From positions 275,404 to 339,403 of the forward strand of contig NZ_FOQG01000002.1 in NCBI RefSeq assembly GCF_900113685.1: DNA of 64,000 nt. Direction: 5' to 3'. This stretch comes from Nocardioides psychrotolerans. GTDB taxonomy: Bacteria > Actinomycetota > Actinomycetes > Propionibacteriales > Nocardioidaceae. The first letter of the stretch is position 1. Every line of letters starts with the position of its first letter. The position numbers were made by a program, and so were the translations under genes. This document shows, one piece after another, positions 26,722-36,881 of the stretch. The notes under the pieces are model-generated. The model saw nothing but the letters and a program-made list of their open reading frames with translations. It did no database searches and was not told the origin of the DNA.

Positions 26722-27935
26722 AACGAAGCACGAAGAGGCGAACATTGGCGGTGACCAGCGCCTTCCTGCTGGCCCTCGCCGCCGGGTGCGGCACCGAATC
26801 GGGTGGGTCGGACGCGGATGACGACACGGGCTCGGCCGCCGGGTTCACACCGCCTGACCTCCCGATGAAGGAGGAGATGGGCGACATGGAGGGTGAGGTG
26901 AACATCCTTGCCTGGCCGGGCTACGCCGAGGACGGCAGCACCGACGCCGCCGTCGACTGGGTCACCCCGTTCGAGGAGGAGACCGGCTGCCAGGCCAACG
27001 TAAAGTACTTCGGCACGTCCGACGAGGCGGTCAGTCTCATGAAGACCGGCGAGTACGACGTGGTGTCTGCCTCAGGCGACGCGTCGCTGCGCATGATTGC
27101 GGCGGGGGACGTGGCCCCGGTCAACGTCGACCTGGTCGAGAACTACGTCGATGTCTACGACTACCTCAAGGACCGTGACTGGAACTCGGTGGACGGCCAG
27201 ATGTACGGAGTCCCGCACGGCTACGGCGCCAACCTGCTCATGTGGCGTACTGACCTGGTCGAGTCGGCTCCGACCAGTTGGAGCGTCGTGTTCGAGGGCG
27301 GCTCGGAGTACGCAGGCAAGGTGACGGCCTACGACTCGCCCATCTACATCGCCGACGCCGCGATGTACCTCATGGAGACCCAGCCCGACCTCGGCATCGA
27401 GCACCCGTACTCCCTGGACGAGGACCAGCTCGCCGCCGCCGTCGACCTGCTCAAGAAGCAGAAGGAGAACGTGGGCGAGTACTGGTCGGACTACCTCAAG
27501 GAGGTCCAGGCCTTCACCACCGGTGACAGCGTCGTGGGCACGACGTGGCAGGTCATCGCCAACGTCGCCCAGGGGGAGGGCGTGCCCGTCGACGTGGTCC
27601 TGCCCGAGGAGGGCGCGACCGGATGGTCGGACACGTGGATGGTGGGTGCCGATTCGCCCAACACCAACTGTGCCTACGCCTGGATGAATCACATCATCAG
27701 CCCGGAGGCCAACGCGGCCGTGGCGGAGTACTTCGGCGAGGCGCCGTCGAACGCCAAGGCGTGTGACATCGCCTCCGAAGGCCACTGCGAGACCTTCCAC
27801 GCAGGGGACGAGGAGTACGCCTCCAAGCTCTGGTACTGGACCACGCCGATCGAGCAGTGCCTGGACGGTCGCACGGACGTGAAGTGCACCGACTACGGCG
27901 ACTGGACTCAGGCCTGGACCGAGGTCAAGGGCTGA
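26718..27935 (+). CDS. Second polyamine-type substrate-binding lipoprotein (PotD-like)
   Basis: The 405-residue product begins MKRSTKRRTLAVTSAFLLAL, then AAGCGTESGG; LAAGC is a lipobox, so the mature protein should be a lipoprotein anchored outside the membrane. The domain shows EVNILAWPGYAEDGSTDAAV, the bacterial PotD/SpuD-type opening. Paired Cys residues (CQANVKYFG; AKACDIASEGHCETF; DGRTDVKCTDYG) may form disulfides. Its ligand pocket differs enough from the 12508 paralogue that a different amine is likely; this is inference. Confidence 0.87.
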   Translation: MKRSTKRRTLAVTSAFLLALAAGCGTESGGSDADDDTGSAAGFTPPDLPMKEEMGDMEGEVNILAWPGYAEDGSTDAAVDWVTPFEEETGCQANVKYFGTSDEAVSLMKTGEYDVVSASGDASLRMIAAGDVAPVNVDLVENYVDVYDYLKDRDWNSVDGQMYGVPHGYGANLLMWRTDLVESAPTSWSVVFEGGSEYAGKVTAYDSPIYIADAAMYLMETQPDLGIEHPYSLDEDQLAAAVDLLKKQKENVGEYWSDYLKEVQAFTTGDSVVGTTWQVIANVAQGEGVPVDVVLPEEGATGWSDTWMVGADSPNTNCAYAWMNHIISPEANAAVAEYFGEAPSNAKACDIASEGHCETFHAGDEEYASKLWYWTTPIEQCLDGRTDVKCTDYGDWTQAWTEVKG

Positions 27936-27939
27936 TTTC

Positions 27940-28827
27940 ATGGCTTCATCGCAACGACCGGGACGCGGGATCCTGGTGATCCCGCGTCCTGGTCGTCGCT
28001 CCCGTGACCGCTCGGTGCTGCTGCTCATCCCGCCGATGCTCTGGCTGGGAGTCGCCTATCTCGGTGCGCTCGGGGCGCTGTTCATCACCTCGCTGTGGGG
28101 TCAGAACGATTTCACGGGGGCCATCGAGAGGATCTGGACCCTCGACAACTTCCGCGACCTGTTCACCATCGAGGTCTATCGGACGATCACGGTCCGGACG
28201 ATCACGATCGCGGCCGTGGTCACGATCGTCGACGCGGTGCTCGCCTTCCCCATCGCGCTCTACATGGCGAAGGTCGCCTCGCCTCGGCTCCAGCGGCTGC
28301 TGGTGATCGCGGTGCTGATGCCACTGTGGGCTTCCTACCTCGTCAAGGCCTACGCGTGGCGCAGCATGCTCTCCGAGGGGGGACTCATCTCCTCGATCGC
28401 GGCGCCGTTCGGGCTGGAGTCCCCGGGCTACGGGCTGGTGGCGACCACGATCACGCTGGCCTACCTGTGGCTGCCGTTCATGATCCTGCCGATCTACGCC
28501 GGGCTTGAGCGACTGCCCGACTCGCTCTTCGAGGCATCCTCCGACCTGGGCGCGAGGTCCGCCATGACGCTGCGCCGGGTGGTGCTGCCCATGGCCTTCC
28601 CGGCGATCGTGGCCGGGTCGATCTTCACGTTCTCGCTGACGATGGGTGACTACATCGCGGTGCGCATCGTCGGCGGGACCAGCCAGCTGCTCGGCAACGT
28701 CGTCTACGACAACCAGGGCGCGGCCAACAACCTGCCCTTCGCAGCCGCCGTGGCGACCATCCCCGTGGTGGTCATGCTGGTCTACCTCGCTGCCGCTCGT
28801 CGTACCGGCGCTTTGGACAACCTGTGA
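27940..28827 (+). CDS. Second polyamine-type ABC permease (PotB-like)
   Basis: The 295-residue permease has six membrane segments, the first near LLLIPPMLWLGVAYLGALGA. Its EAA loop reads EASSDLGARSAMTLRRVVLP, then MAFPA. It starts 4 bp after the binding-protein stop and its own stop overlaps the next permease (GTGA). The N-terminal ~25 residues are basic and extra relative to the first-operon paralogue. Confidence 0.9.
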   Translation: MASSQRPGRGILVIPRPGRRSRDRSVLLLIPPMLWLGVAYLGALGALFITSLWGQNDFTGAIERIWTLDNFRDLFTIEVYRTITVRTITIAAVVTIVDAVLAFPIALYMAKVASPRLQRLLVIAVLMPLWASYLVKAYAWRSMLSEGGLISSIAAPFGLESPGYGLVATTITLAYLWLPFMILPIYAGLERLPDSLFEASSDLGARSAMTLRRVVLPMAFPAIVAGSIFTFSLTMGDYIAVRIVGGTSQLLGNVVYDNQGAANNLPFAAAVATIPVVVMLVYLAAARRTGALDNL

Positions 28828-29636
28828 TCCTGTCGGGCGGACTTCGAGTCGCGCTCCGGATCTTCACCGTCGTGGTGCTGGTGGTCATCTACGTCCCGTT
28901 GATGCTGGTGGTGCTGAATTCTTTCAACGCAGACCGGACCTTCGGCTGGCCGCCGGAGGAGCTCACGCTTGCGTGGTGGGAGCTCGCGGCCCGCAGCGAA
29001 GGCGCGCGGGCCGCCCTGTGGACCAGCGTCCAGGTCGCGGCACTCGCCACCCTGGTCGCGCTCGTGCTGGGGACTCTGGCCGCCATGGGCCTGCGCCGCA
29101 CGAAGTTCTTCGGCCGCAACACCGTCTCGCTACTCATCATCCTGCCGATCGCGCTGCCGGGCATCGTGACGGGCATCGCCCTGCAGAACGCGTTCAAGAC
29201 CATGCTCGGCATCGACCTGAGCCTGTTCACCGTGGTGGTGGCGCACGCGACGTTCTGCATCGTGACGGTCTTCAACAACGTTCAGGCGCGCTTCCAGCGG
29301 CTCGGAGGCAACCTGGAGTCCGCTTCGATGGATCTCGGCGCCGGGCCCTTCACGACCTTCCGACTGGTGACGCTGCCGATGATCCGCTCGGCGCTCTTGG
29401 CCGGCGCGCTGTTGGCCTTCGGGCTCTCCTTCGACGAGATCGTCGTGACCACGTTCACCGCGGGCAGCCAGGACGAGACGCTGCCGATCTGGATCTTCCA
29501 GAACCTCTTCCGTCCCAACCAGGCCCCCGTGGTCAACGTGGTGGCCGCCGTCCTGATCGTGGCCTCCGCGATCCCGATCTACCTTGCCCAGAAGCTCTCC
29601 GGCGGCAACGCCGAGGCAATGACCGGGGCGCGCTGA
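28824..29636 (+). CDS. Second polyamine-type ABC permease (PotC-like)
   Basis: The 270-residue second permease starts at a GTG overlapping the previous stop. It has six membrane helices and the EAA loop ESASMDLGAGPFTTFRLVTL, then PMIRS. It closes the second transporter operon. After it comes a 415-bp region without a confident gene. Confidence 0.9.
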   Translation: MILSGGLRVALRIFTVVVLVVIYVPLMLVVLNSFNADRTFGWPPEELTLAWWELAARSEGARAALWTSVQVAALATLVALVLGTLAAMGLRRTKFFGRNTVSLLIILPIALPGIVTGIALQNAFKTMLGIDLSLFTVVVAHATFCIVTVFNNVQARFQRLGGNLESASMDLGAGPFTTFRLVTLPMIRSALLAGALLAFGLSFDEIVVTTFTAGSQDETLPIWIFQNLFRPNQAPVVNVVAAVLIVASAIPIYLAQKLSGGNAEAMTGAR

Positions 29637-30051
29637 GCCTCCCTCGTTGGGTGAACAGCGAAGGCCGTCGCCGCCGCGCTCGCCGCGGGCGGCCTGGAGG
29701 TGGAGCGGGCCAGGGCGAGGCCATGCACGTCGGCCCACAGCAGGTCGGCCTGCCGAGTCGGCATGGTGAACCGGCCGTAGGTCTTGCCGTGCCAGTCGTC
29801 TGTCATCCTCAGTCGGGCGCTGAGCCACCGCGTGCTCCGCTGCCAAGGCACTGCCGGCGCACTGTCATGCCGAGGTCCAGGCGGTGAGCCAGCCACCGTT
29901 GCACCACCGACGCCGGGTTGGCAGCTCACCGCCGACCCGGCGTCCGGTTCTGCTGCGTGGCGTTCGCTCGAAAACGCACGCTTCTGGCGCGTAGACGGCT
30001 ACGACTCGCACGCCACGGCAACCCAGCCGCATCAACGAGAGCTGAGCCCGC
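29637..30051. other. Gene-poor region with a hairpin and a possible gene relic
   Basis: No confident gene is present. A minus-strand frame beginning MTDDWHGKTYGRFTMPTRQA near 29797, with GAGG before it, looks protein-like for ~50 residues and then runs into the 3' end of the permease gene; it may be a relic, family not recognised. A perfect inverted repeat GACGCCGGGT (29909-29918) / ACCCGGCGTC (29935-29944) encloses a 16-base loop containing GGCAGCTCACCGCCG. That 15-mer is nearly identical to 4337-4351. Confidence 0.45.
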
Positions 30052-31395
30052 TCACGCGGTGGCCGCGAACGCCTCCGCGACGACGTCGAAGCCCTCGGCG
30101 AGCAGCTCGTCGGAGATCGACAGCGGCGGCAGGAAGCGGAAGACGTTGCCCCAGGTGCCGCAGGTGAGGACGACGACGCCGTGGGCGTGGCAGTGGGCTG
30201 CTACGGCTGCGGCGCGGGCGGCGTCCGGCTCGGTGGTGCCGGGGGTGCACAGCTCGATCGCCATCATCGCGCCGCGACCTCGGACGTCGCCGACGACCGC
30301 GTAGGTCTCCTGGAGGTCCGCGAGCCGGCCGGCCATCGTCGCGCCGATCTCGCGGGCCCGGGCGCCGAGGTCGTGCTCGCGCATCTCCTCGATCGCGCCC
30401 ATCGCGGCCGCGCAGGCGACCGGGTTGCCGCCGTAGGTGCCGCCGAGACCGCCCGCGTGCACGGCGTCCATCAGCTCCGCGCGGCCGGTGACCCCGGCCA
30501 GCGGCAGGCCGCCCGCGATGCCCTTGGCGGTGGTGACCAGGTCGGGCACGACGCCCTCGTGGTCGCTGGCGAACCAGTCGCCGGTGCGGCAGAAGCCCGA
30601 CTGGATCTCGTCGGCGATGTAGACGACGTCGTTGGCCGTGCACCACGCGGCGATCGCCGGCAGGAAGCCGGGCGCCGGCACGATGAAACCGCCCTCACCC
30701 TGGATCGGTTCGATCGCCACGCAGGCCAGGTTGGTCGCACCCACCTGCTTCTCGATCACGTCGATCGCCCGCGCGGCAGCCTCCTGGCCGGAGAGTCCGT
30801 CGCGGAACGGGTAGGACATCGGTGCGCGGTATACCTCGCCGGCGAACGGCCCGAAGCCGTGCTTGTAGGGCATGTTCTTGGCGGTCATCGCCATCGTCAG
30901 GTTGGTGCGCCCGTGGTAGGCGTGGTCGAAGACCACGACCGCGTCCTTGCCGGTCGCCACGCGGGCGATCTTGACCGCGTTCTCCACGGCCTCGGCGCCG
31001 GAGTTGAAGAGGGCGGACTTCTTGGCGTGGTCGCCCGGTGTGAGCTCGGCGAGGGCCTCGCAGACGTCGACGTACCCGTCGTACGGCGTGACCATGAAGC
31101 AGGTGTGCGTGAAGGCGGCGACCTGCTCGGTCACCCGTCGTACGACCGCGTCGGCGGCATTGCCGACCGAGGTCACCGCGATCCCCGAGCCGAGGTCGAT
31201 GAGCGAGTTGCCGTCGACGTCGCGGAGCACCCCACCGCCGGCCGCGACGATGAACACGGGCAGCGTCGTGCCCACGCCATCGGCAACGTGCTCCTTCTTG
31301 CGCTCCAGCCGCCGCCGTGACTCCGGGCCGGGGATCGCCGTGACGAGCCGGCGTTCCTGGGGCAGGGACGGTCCTCCGACAACAGATTCAGTCAT
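30052..31395 (-). CDS. gabT: 4-aminobutyrate aminotransferase
   Basis: The 447-residue class III aminotransferase has [40 protein letters not shown], the PLP-aspartate region [20 protein letters not shown] and the Schiff-base lysine in [14 protein letters not shown]. These match GabT, which converts GABA plus 2-oxoglutarate to succinate semialdehyde and glutamate. It would take the GABA made by the dehydrogenase at 20855. No succinate-semialdehyde dehydrogenase is visible in the window. ATG 31395 is chosen. A phased operator pair lies just upstream. Confidence 0.93.
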   Translation of the reverse strand: MTESVVGGPSLPQERRLVTAIPGPESRRRLERKKEHVADGVGTTLPVFIVAAGGGVLRDVDGNSLIDLGSGIAVTSVGNAADAVVRRVTEQVAAFTHTCFMVTPYDGYVDVCEALAELTPGDHAKKSALFNSGAEAVENAVKIARVATGKDAVVVFDHAYHGRTNLTMAMTAKNMPYKHGFGPFAGEVYRAPMSYPFRDGLSGQEAAARAIDVIEKQVGATNLACVAIEPIQGEGGFIVPAPGFLPAIAAWCTANDVVYIADEIQSGFCRTGDWFASDHEGVVPDLVTTAKGIAGGLPLAGVTGRAELMDAVHAGGLGGTYGGNPVACAAAMGAIEEMREHDLGARAREIGATMAGRLADLQETYAVVGDVRGRGAMMAIELCTPGTTEPDAARAAAVAAHCHAHGVVVLTCGTWGNVFRFLPPLSISDELLAEGFDVVAEAFAATA

Positions 31396-31406
31396 GTGCT
31401 GAGCAT

Positions 31407-31451
31407 AATGCGACGGTTTCCGTATGTGGAGGCCCCTGTTGCGACGAATTC
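31407..31451 (-). promoter_or_regulatory. Tandem operator candidate upstream of gabT
   Basis: Read on the minus strand, GAATTCGTCGCAAC (31451 to 31438) and GAAACCGTCGCATT (31420 to 31407) start exactly 31 bp apart and match at 10 of 14 positions. The first also contains part of the palindrome ACGAATTCGT. They sit 12-56 bp upstream of the gabT start, linking it to the other polyamine-island promoters. Confidence 0.6.
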
Positions 31452-31486
31452 GTGGTCGTCGGCCCAGGTGCGGGAGACTTCTCCCC

Positions 31487-32584
31487 GTGACCCGTCGTGA
31501 TGTCGTCGTCCTCGGCTCCACCGGCTCCATCGGCACCCAGGCCCTGGAGCTGGTCCGCGCCAACCCAGACCGCTTCCGCGTCGTCGGCCTGACCGCGGGC
31601 GGGTCCAACCCCGACCTCTTCGAGCAGCAGGTCGAGGAGTTCGCCCCGGCGTACTCCGGCCTGGGCGAGGAGGCCTCCACCGAGGCCGCCGCCCAGCCTT
31701 GCGACGTCGTGCTCAACGGCATCACCGGCGCGGTCGGCCTGCGCCCGACGCTGGCGGCGCTCGACGCCGGCACCACGCTCGCGCTGGCCAACAAGGAGTC
31801 GCTCATCATGGGTGGCCCGTTGGTCCTCGAGCGTGCGCAGCCGGACCAGATCGTGCCCGTCGACTCCGAGCACAGCGCGATCGCGCAGTGCCTCAGGGGC
31901 GCCCGCCCCGAGGAGGTACGACGACTCGTGCTGACCGCCAGCGGCGGACCGTTCCGCGGCCGCTCGCGCGCGGAGCTCGCCGACGTGACCCCGGATCAGG
32001 CGGCGGCCCACCCGACCTGGGACATGGGGCCGGTCATCACGATCAACTCCGCGACCCTGGTCAACAAGGGCCTCGAGGTCATCGAGGCGCACCTGCTCTT
32101 CGGCATCCCCTTCGACCGGATCGAGGTGGTCGTGCACCCCACGAGCGTCGTGCACTCGATGGTCGAGTTCGTCGACGGCTCGACCCTGGTGCAGGCCAGC
32201 CCGCCCACCATGATGATCCCGATCGCGCTGGGGCTCTCCTGGCCCGACCGGGTCCCCGACGCGGCCCCTCCGGTGGACTGGACCCGCCCCGAGACCTGGG
32301 AGTTCTTCCCGCTCGACCACGAGGCGTTCCCCGCGGTCTCGCTGGCCCGCGAGGCGGGGGAGAAGGGCAGCACCGCACCGGCGGTCTACAACGCGGCCAA
32401 CGAGGTCTGTGTCGAGGCGTTCCGTGCCGGCCGGCTCCGCTTCGACGAGATCGTCAGCAGTGTTGCCACCGTCCTTGCGCGCCACGACGTACCCTCGATC
32501 GAGGGACTCACCGTCGACGACATCCTCGCCGCCGACGCCTGGGCCCGCACCGAGACCAGCAGCCTGATCGGGAGACCCGCGTGA
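31487..32584 (+). CDS. dxr: 1-deoxy-D-xylulose 5-phosphate reductoisomerase
   Basis: This 365-residue enzyme makes 2-C-methyl-D-erythritol 4-phosphate from DXP with NADPH, the second step of the MEP isoprenoid pathway. It has the NADPH loop [18 protein letters not shown], the conserved [13 protein letters not shown], metal/substrate motif [13 protein letters not shown] and [10 protein letters not shown]. The GTG at 31487 starts the domain. Its TGA overlaps the rseP start. The gene lies ~28 kb from rlmN, its usual neighbour, because of the polyamine block. Confidence 0.96.
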   Translation: MTRRDVVVLGSTGSIGTQALELVRANPDRFRVVGLTAGGSNPDLFEQQVEEFAPAYSGLGEEASTEAAAQPCDVVLNGITGAVGLRPTLAALDAGTTLALANKESLIMGGPLVLERAQPDQIVPVDSEHSAIAQCLRGARPEEVRRLVLTASGGPFRGRSRAELADVTPDQAAAHPTWDMGPVITINSATLVNKGLEVIEAHLLFGIPFDRIEVVVHPTSVVHSMVEFVDGSTLVQASPPTMMIPIALGLSWPDRVPDAAPPVDWTRPETWEFFPLDHEAFPAVSLAREAGEKGSTAPAVYNAANEVCVEAFRAGRLRFDEIVSSVATVLARHDVPSIEGLTVDDILAADAWARTETSSLIGRPA

Positions 32585-33942
32585 CCGCGTTCTACTACCT
32601 TCTCGGCGTCGTCATCTTCGTCGTCGCCATCCTCGCCTCGATCGGCCTGCACGAGCTCGGCCACATGATCCCGGCGAAGAAGTTCGGCGGGAAGGTGACG
32701 CAGTACTTCATCGGCTTCGGCCCCACGGTGTGGAGCAAGCAGGTCGGCGAGACCGAGTACGGAGTCAAGGCGATCCCGCTCGGTGGCTACGTCAAGATCG
32801 TCGGGATGCTGCCGCCGGGTGCGCACGAGCTGGCCGACGAGGTCGTCGTCGACGCCGCAGGCAACACCGTCACGCGCGTGCGCAAGTCCAACACCGGCAT
32901 GTTCACCCAGCTGATCTCCGACGCCCGCGCGGCGGAGTGGGAGCTCGTCGGTCCCGAGGACAACGACCGGCTCTTCTACAAGCTGGCGTCCTGGAAGAAG
33001 ATCGTCGTGATGGCCGGTGGCCCGACGGTCAACCTGCTGATCGCCTTCTTCATCTTCTGGGGCGTCTTCGCGACCTACGGCCAGCAAACCGCCGAGGTCG
33101 CCACGGGGGCCCCGGTCATCAGCACGGTCTCGGAGTGCGTCATCCCCTTCACCGAGGAGGGTCGCAAGTGCACGGCTGACGACCCGCCGAGCCCGGCCTT
33201 CGAGGCCGGCCTGCGCCCGGGTGACCAGGTCACCACGTTCAACGGCGTCGCGGTCACCGGCTGGGACCAGCTGCGCGACCTGATCCGCGACAACGCCGCC
33301 GGCGACGCGACCATCGCCTACGTCCGCGACGGTCAGCAGCTCAACGGAACGACGTCGACGACGGTGGAGGCTCGTCCCACCTCGGAGACCGACGAGACCC
33401 TGCGCGAGGTCGGCTTCCTCGGCGTCACGCCCGAGCTCGAGATCATCACCACCACGGGCGGCCCCCTCTATACCCTGGACCAGATGGGCGACATGACCGT
33501 CGAGACCGTCAAGGCGCTCGCCACCTTGCCCGTGAAGGTCTTCGACGTCGCCCAGGCCATCGTCGGCCTCGAGGAGCGCGACCCCCTCGGCCCGGTCAGC
33601 ATCGTCGGTGGTGGCCGCCTCGCGGGCGAGACCGTCTCCAGCGACCAGTTCCCGGTCGCCGAGAAGGCCGTCTTCCTCCTCATGCTCATCGCCGGCTTCA
33701 ACTTCTTCATCGGCATGTTCAACTTCCTGCCGTTGCTCCCGCTCGACGGTGGCCACATCGCCAGCGCCGCCTGGGAGTGGGTCCGTCGTGGCATCGCCCG
33801 GCTGCGTCGTCGTCCCGACCCGGGCTACGTCGACGCCGCCAAGCTGCTGCCGATCGCCTACGTCGTCGCCTCGGCGATGCTGGTCATGGGCGTGGTGCTG
33901 ATCATCGGCGACCTCGTCGTGCCGCTCAGCCTGGAGGGTTGA
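32581..33942 (+). CDS. rseP: Site-2 intramembrane metalloprotease (RseP/Rip1-like)
   Basis: The 453-residue M50 protease cleaves anti-sigma factors and other membrane proteins within the bilayer. It has the zinc motif HELGH at residues 24-28, a PDZ-like domain in the middle ([20 protein letters not shown]) and the third-ligand motif [12 protein letters not shown] near residue 400. GTG 32581 overlaps the dxr stop. In actinomycetes rseP is normally followed directly by ispG; here a DUF559-like gene with flanking palindromes lies between them. Confidence 0.93.
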   Translation: MTAFYYLLGVVIFVVAILASIGLHELGHMIPAKKFGGKVTQYFIGFGPTVWSKQVGETEYGVKAIPLGGYVKIVGMLPPGAHELADEVVVDAAGNTVTRVRKSNTGMFTQLISDARAAEWELVGPEDNDRLFYKLASWKKIVVMAGGPTVNLLIAFFIFWGVFATYGQQTAEVATGAPVISTVSECVIPFTEEGRKCTADDPPSPAFEAGLRPGDQVTTFNGVAVTGWDQLRDLIRDNAAGDATIAYVRDGQQLNGTTSTTVEARPTSETDETLREVGFLGVTPELEIITTTGGPLYTLDQMGDMTVETVKALATLPVKVFDVAQAIVGLEERDPLGPVSIVGGGRLAGETVSSDQFPVAEKAVFLLMLIAGFNFFIGMFNFLPLLPLDGGHIASAAWEWVRRGIARLRRRPDPGYVDAAKLLPIAYVVASAMLVMGVVLIIGDLVVPLSLEG

Positions 33943-33952
33943 GGCTGCTGCG

Positions 33953-34000
33953 CAACGTCATACGTCCCGAGGAGTCGCCTCCACGCTCCGTATGACGTCC
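33953..34000. repeat. Palindromic element upstream of the DUF559-like gene (copy A)
   Basis: ACGTCATACG at 33955-33964 pairs with CGTATGACGT at 33989-33998 around a 24-base loop. The loop can form a small inner stem (GAGG/CCTC). A second element with the same arms and the same loop length lies at 35072-35119, on the other side of the DUF559-like gene. It starts 11 bp after the rseP stop. Confidence 0.78.
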
Positions 34001-34121
34001 GGCGCCCCGCTGCCGATCCGAAGGACCACCCACCGTCCACACCGGGCCGGGCAGCCAGCTTCTTCACAGGGCACCCACGTGCCGGTCACCGATCCGGTGC
34101 GGGAGGCGCAGCCTCGGCCAC

Positions 34122-35063
34122 ATGTCGGAGTCCACGCCGTACGACGCACCCGTCCTCGTCGCCGTCCGTGCCCTGGGTGCCCAGCAGGGCCAGGTGGTGT
34201 CCCGGCCCCAGCTCTACGCGCTGGGTGTCACCCGGTGGCAGGTCAGCGGCGAGGCGCGGGCGCGTCGGTGGCAGCTGGTGGGCGACCAGTCGGTCTGCCT
34301 CCACCACGGGCCGGTCGAGGAGGTCGGGCACCAGTGGGCCGCGGTCTTCCAAGGTGGACCGCGCGCCTGCCTAGACGGGGCGTCGGCCCTGCTCGCCGGC
34401 GGCCTGCAGCGGTTCACGGTTGAACGGGTCCGGGTCTCGGTGCCCCGGGGTGCCCGGGTGCGGCGGACGAAGGGCTACGACATCCGGCAGACCCGCCGGT
34501 GGTCGGCCGGCGACCTGGCGCCCAGCGGCATCCCCCGCACCACACCTGCTGTCGCGGCCCTGAGAGGCGCGCTCTGGGCTGCCACCGACCGCCAGGCGAC
34601 CTACCTGCTGACCATCGCGGTGCAGCAGGGCCTGGCCTCACCCGAGCAGATCGGTCATGAGCTCCTTCGCATCCGGCGTGACCGGCGGAGGTCACTGCTG
34701 CATACGGTCGTGAACGACCTGCTGGACGGTGCGCGTGCGCTCGGAGAGCTCGACGTGGTGCGTGAGCTGCGACGCCGGGGGTTGCCTGCGCCGTCGCGAC
34801 AGGTGCTGCGCCGGGACGCGAAGAACCGCTACTACCTCGACCTCTACTGGCCCGACCACCGGTTGGTGGTCGAGGTCGACGGGATCCACCACGCCTGGGC
34901 CGAGAACGTCGTCGGTGATGCGCTCCGACAGAACTCCTTCGTCCTCGCCGGCGACGTGGTCCTCCGGTTGCCCCTGCTCGGGATGCGGCTCGAGCCGGAC
35001 GACTTCTTCGCGCAGGTCGAGGAGGGCCTCCGGCTGGGTGGCTGGCAGCGAGCCGCTGCTTGA
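34122..35063 (+). CDS. DUF559-like (VSR-fold) nuclease-like protein with AbiEi-like N-terminus
   Basis: The 313-residue protein has an N-terminal winged-helix-like segment ([20 protein letters not shown], then [10 protein letters not shown]). The C-terminal DUF559 domain includes [39 protein letters not shown] and a HHAW block, then [19 protein letters not shown] in YLDLYW and E in VVEVDG are the likely metal ligands of the VSR/restriction-nuclease fold. It interrupts rseP-ispG and lies between two copies of a palindromic element (33953 and 35072), as does its paralogue at 16542 with a different repeat. Function unknown; nuclease activity is inferred. Confidence 0.78.
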   Translation: MSESTPYDAPVLVAVRALGAQQGQVVSRPQLYALGVTRWQVSGEARARRWQLVGDQSVCLHHGPVEEVGHQWAAVFQGGPRACLDGASALLAGGLQRFTVERVRVSVPRGARVRRTKGYDIRQTRRWSAGDLAPSGIPRTTPAVAALRGALWAATDRQATYLLTIAVQQGLASPEQIGHELLRIRRDRRRSLLHTVVNDLLDGARALGELDVVRELRRRGLPAPSRQVLRRDAKNRYYLDLYWPDHRLVVEVDGIHHAWAENVVGDALRQNSFVLAGDVVLRLPLLGMRLEPDDFFAQVEEGLRLGGWQRAAA

Positions 35064-35071
35064 GGCCGCCA

Positions 35072-35119
35072 GGACGTCATACGCAACGTGGACGCGACTC
35101 CACGGTTCGCATGACGTCC
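35072..35119. repeat. Palindromic element downstream of the DUF559-like gene (copy B)
   Basis: GGACGTCATACG (35072-35083) pairs with CGCATGACGTCC (35108-35119) with one G-T wobble around a 24-base loop. The loop holds a perfect inner 6-bp stem CGTGGA/TCCACG. It begins 9 bp after the DUF559-like stop and ends 40 bp before ispG. Arms and loop length match copy A, while the inner stem sequence differs but still pairs, as expected if structure is selected. Confidence 0.8.
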
Positions 35120-35158
35120 GCGAGCTCGCGCCGGCGCCCCGGTCAGTACGCTGGAGGC

Positions 35159-36310
35159 ATGACCGCCATCAACCTCGGAATGCCGGAGGCGCCGCCTCCC
35201 GTGCTCGCGCCCCGCCGCAAGACCCGTCAGATCCAGGTCGGCAAGGTCGGGGTCGGCAGCGAGTCGCCGGTGTCGGTGCAGTCGATGACCACGACGCTCA
35301 CCTCTGACGTCAACGCCACGCTCCAGCAGATCGCCGAGCTGACCGCCACCGGCTGCGACATCGTGCGCGTCGCGTGCCCCAGCCAGGACGACGCCGAGGC
35401 GCTCGCGGAGATCGCCCAGCACTCGCAGATCCCGGTCATCGCCGACATCCACTTCCAGCCGAAGTACGTCTACGCCGCGATCGACGCCGGCTGCGCCGCG
35501 GTCCGGGTCAACCCCGGCAACATCCGCAAGTTCGACGACCAGGTCAAGCAGATTGCCCAGGCCGCCAAGGACCGCGGCACCTCGATCCGCATCGGCGTCA
35601 ACGCCGGGTCGCTCGACCCGCGCCTGTTGGAGAAGTACGGCAAGGCCACCCCCGAGGCGCTCGTCGAGTCAGCCGTCTGGGAGGCGGGGCTCTTCGAGGA
35701 GCACGACTTCCACGACTTCAAGATCTCGGTCAAGCACAACGATCCCGTCGTCATGGTCCGCGCCTACGAGCTGCTCGCCGCGGCCGGCGACTGGCCGCTC
35801 CACCTCGGCGTGACCGAGGCCGGCCCTGCCTTCCAGGGCACGATCAAGTCGGCCACCGCGTTCGGCGCCCTGCTCAGCAAGGGCATCGGCGACACCATCC
35901 GCGTCTCCCTCTCGGCCCCGCCGGTCGAGGAGGTCAAGGTCGGCATCCAGATCCTCCAGTCGCTCAACCTGCGCCCGCGCAAGCTCGAGATCGTCTCCTG
36001 CCCGAGCTGTGGTCGCGCCCAGGTCGACGTCTACACGCTCGCCGAGCAGGTCACCGCCGGCCTCGAGGGGCTCGACGTCCCACTGCGGGTGGCCGTCATG
36101 GGCTGCGTCGTCAACGGTCCCGGGGAGGCCCGCGAGGCCGACCTCGGGGTCGCCTCCGGCAACGGCAAGGGCCAGATCTTCGTCAGGGGCGAGGTCATCA
36201 AGACCGTGCCCGAGTCGCAGATCGTCGAGACCCTGATCGAGGAGGCCATGCGCATCGCCGAGGGCATGGAGGCCGTCGAGGGCAGCGGCGCCCAGGTCAG
36301 CGTCAGCTGA
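35159..36310 (+). CDS. ispG: (E)-4-hydroxy-3-methylbut-2-enyl-diphosphate synthase
   Basis: IspG (GcpE), 383 residues, is the [4Fe-4S] enzyme that converts MEcPP to HMBPP in the MEP pathway. [20 protein letters not shown] and [16 protein letters not shown] are family blocks. Cluster cysteines lie in [13 protein letters not shown] and [17 protein letters not shown]. It has a GGAGG ribosome site just before ATG 35159. It shares the pathway with dxr three genes upstream. Confidence 0.96.
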   Translation: MTAINLGMPEAPPPVLAPRRKTRQIQVGKVGVGSESPVSVQSMTTTLTSDVNATLQQIAELTATGCDIVRVACPSQDDAEALAEIAQHSQIPVIADIHFQPKYVYAAIDAGCAAVRVNPGNIRKFDDQVKQIAQAAKDRGTSIRIGVNAGSLDPRLLEKYGKATPEALVESAVWEAGLFEEHDFHDFKISVKHNDPVVMVRAYELLAAAGDWPLHLGVTEAGPAFQGTIKSATAFGALLSKGIGDTIRVSLSAPPVEEVKVGIQILQSLNLRPRKLEIVSCPSCGRAQVDVYTLAEQVTAGLEGLDVPLRVAVMGCVVNGPGEAREADLGVASGNGKGQIFVRGEVIKTVPESQIVETLIEEAMRIAEGMEAVEGSGAQVSVS

Positions 36311-36599
36311 GCCCGGCTCGTCGCGCTTCGGTTCCTCCCGGTGCGCCCTCGTCGGTCGAGCCCGAGAGGCGTAGAGGCGTCGAGGCGTGGCCGCTCAGGG
36401 ACTGTGGTTGATCCGAGCGACGGTCAGCATCGGATCCGCCACACTGCGCCAGACGGAGGAGCCCGGGCATGCCTTCGACCCCGCCGGCGGCGGCGGCGGC
36501 GGGACGACGGGCGGGTTGGCAGGTCTCACTGGGTGGTGCGGACGGTCGCCCGGTCGCCCGGTCGCCTCGGCTTGCACGTCGTGCTGTGGCCGGACGTGC

Positions 36600-36872
36600 C
36601 GGTGACCCCGCCGGCCTCTCGTGCCAGTGTGGTGGGCGGCCGCCCTGGCGCTCGCGGTCTGGTCGGTGGCCTCCACGGTGATCGTCATCAACTCCGTGTC
36701 CTACCGCCGGGTCGGGATGCCCGAGCCGCTGCTGGGGAGGGTCGACACCGCCGGCCGGATGCTGTCGTGGGGGCTCGGGTGGACCGTCGTCGTGGCCCGG
36801 ACCTCGCCGCTGCGGCACGCCGGCCTCGCCTCCACCGGAGAGCAAGCACCCACCGCCACCCGCGACCCGTAG
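36600..36872 (+). pseudogene. Relic of an MFS transporter
   Basis: A short frame reads WSVASTVIVINSVSYRRVGM, then PEPLLGRVDTAGRMLSWGLG and WTVVVA, closely resembling one central part of MFS exporters (VNVVSLRQR..P..LLGRV...RM..WG.G). It has no start-domain or C-terminal helices and ends in a non-membrane tail. The 36311-36599 stretch before it holds a GGTCGCCC-type triplet tandem at about 36543-36565 and no recognisable gene. This is best read as a decayed transporter fragment between ispG and the GNAT gene. Confidence 0.55.
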
Positions 36873-36881
36873 AGTCGCCGC

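Noticed and set aside
29754..29766. GCCGAGTCGGC palindrome as another copy of the 23-bp repeat
   Set aside because: Only the short palindrome is shared; the GATGTCGCA half is missing, so it is likely chance.
36387..36605. A 72-codon frame upstream of the MFS relic
   Set aside because: Low-complexity Gly run and no domain or ribosome site.
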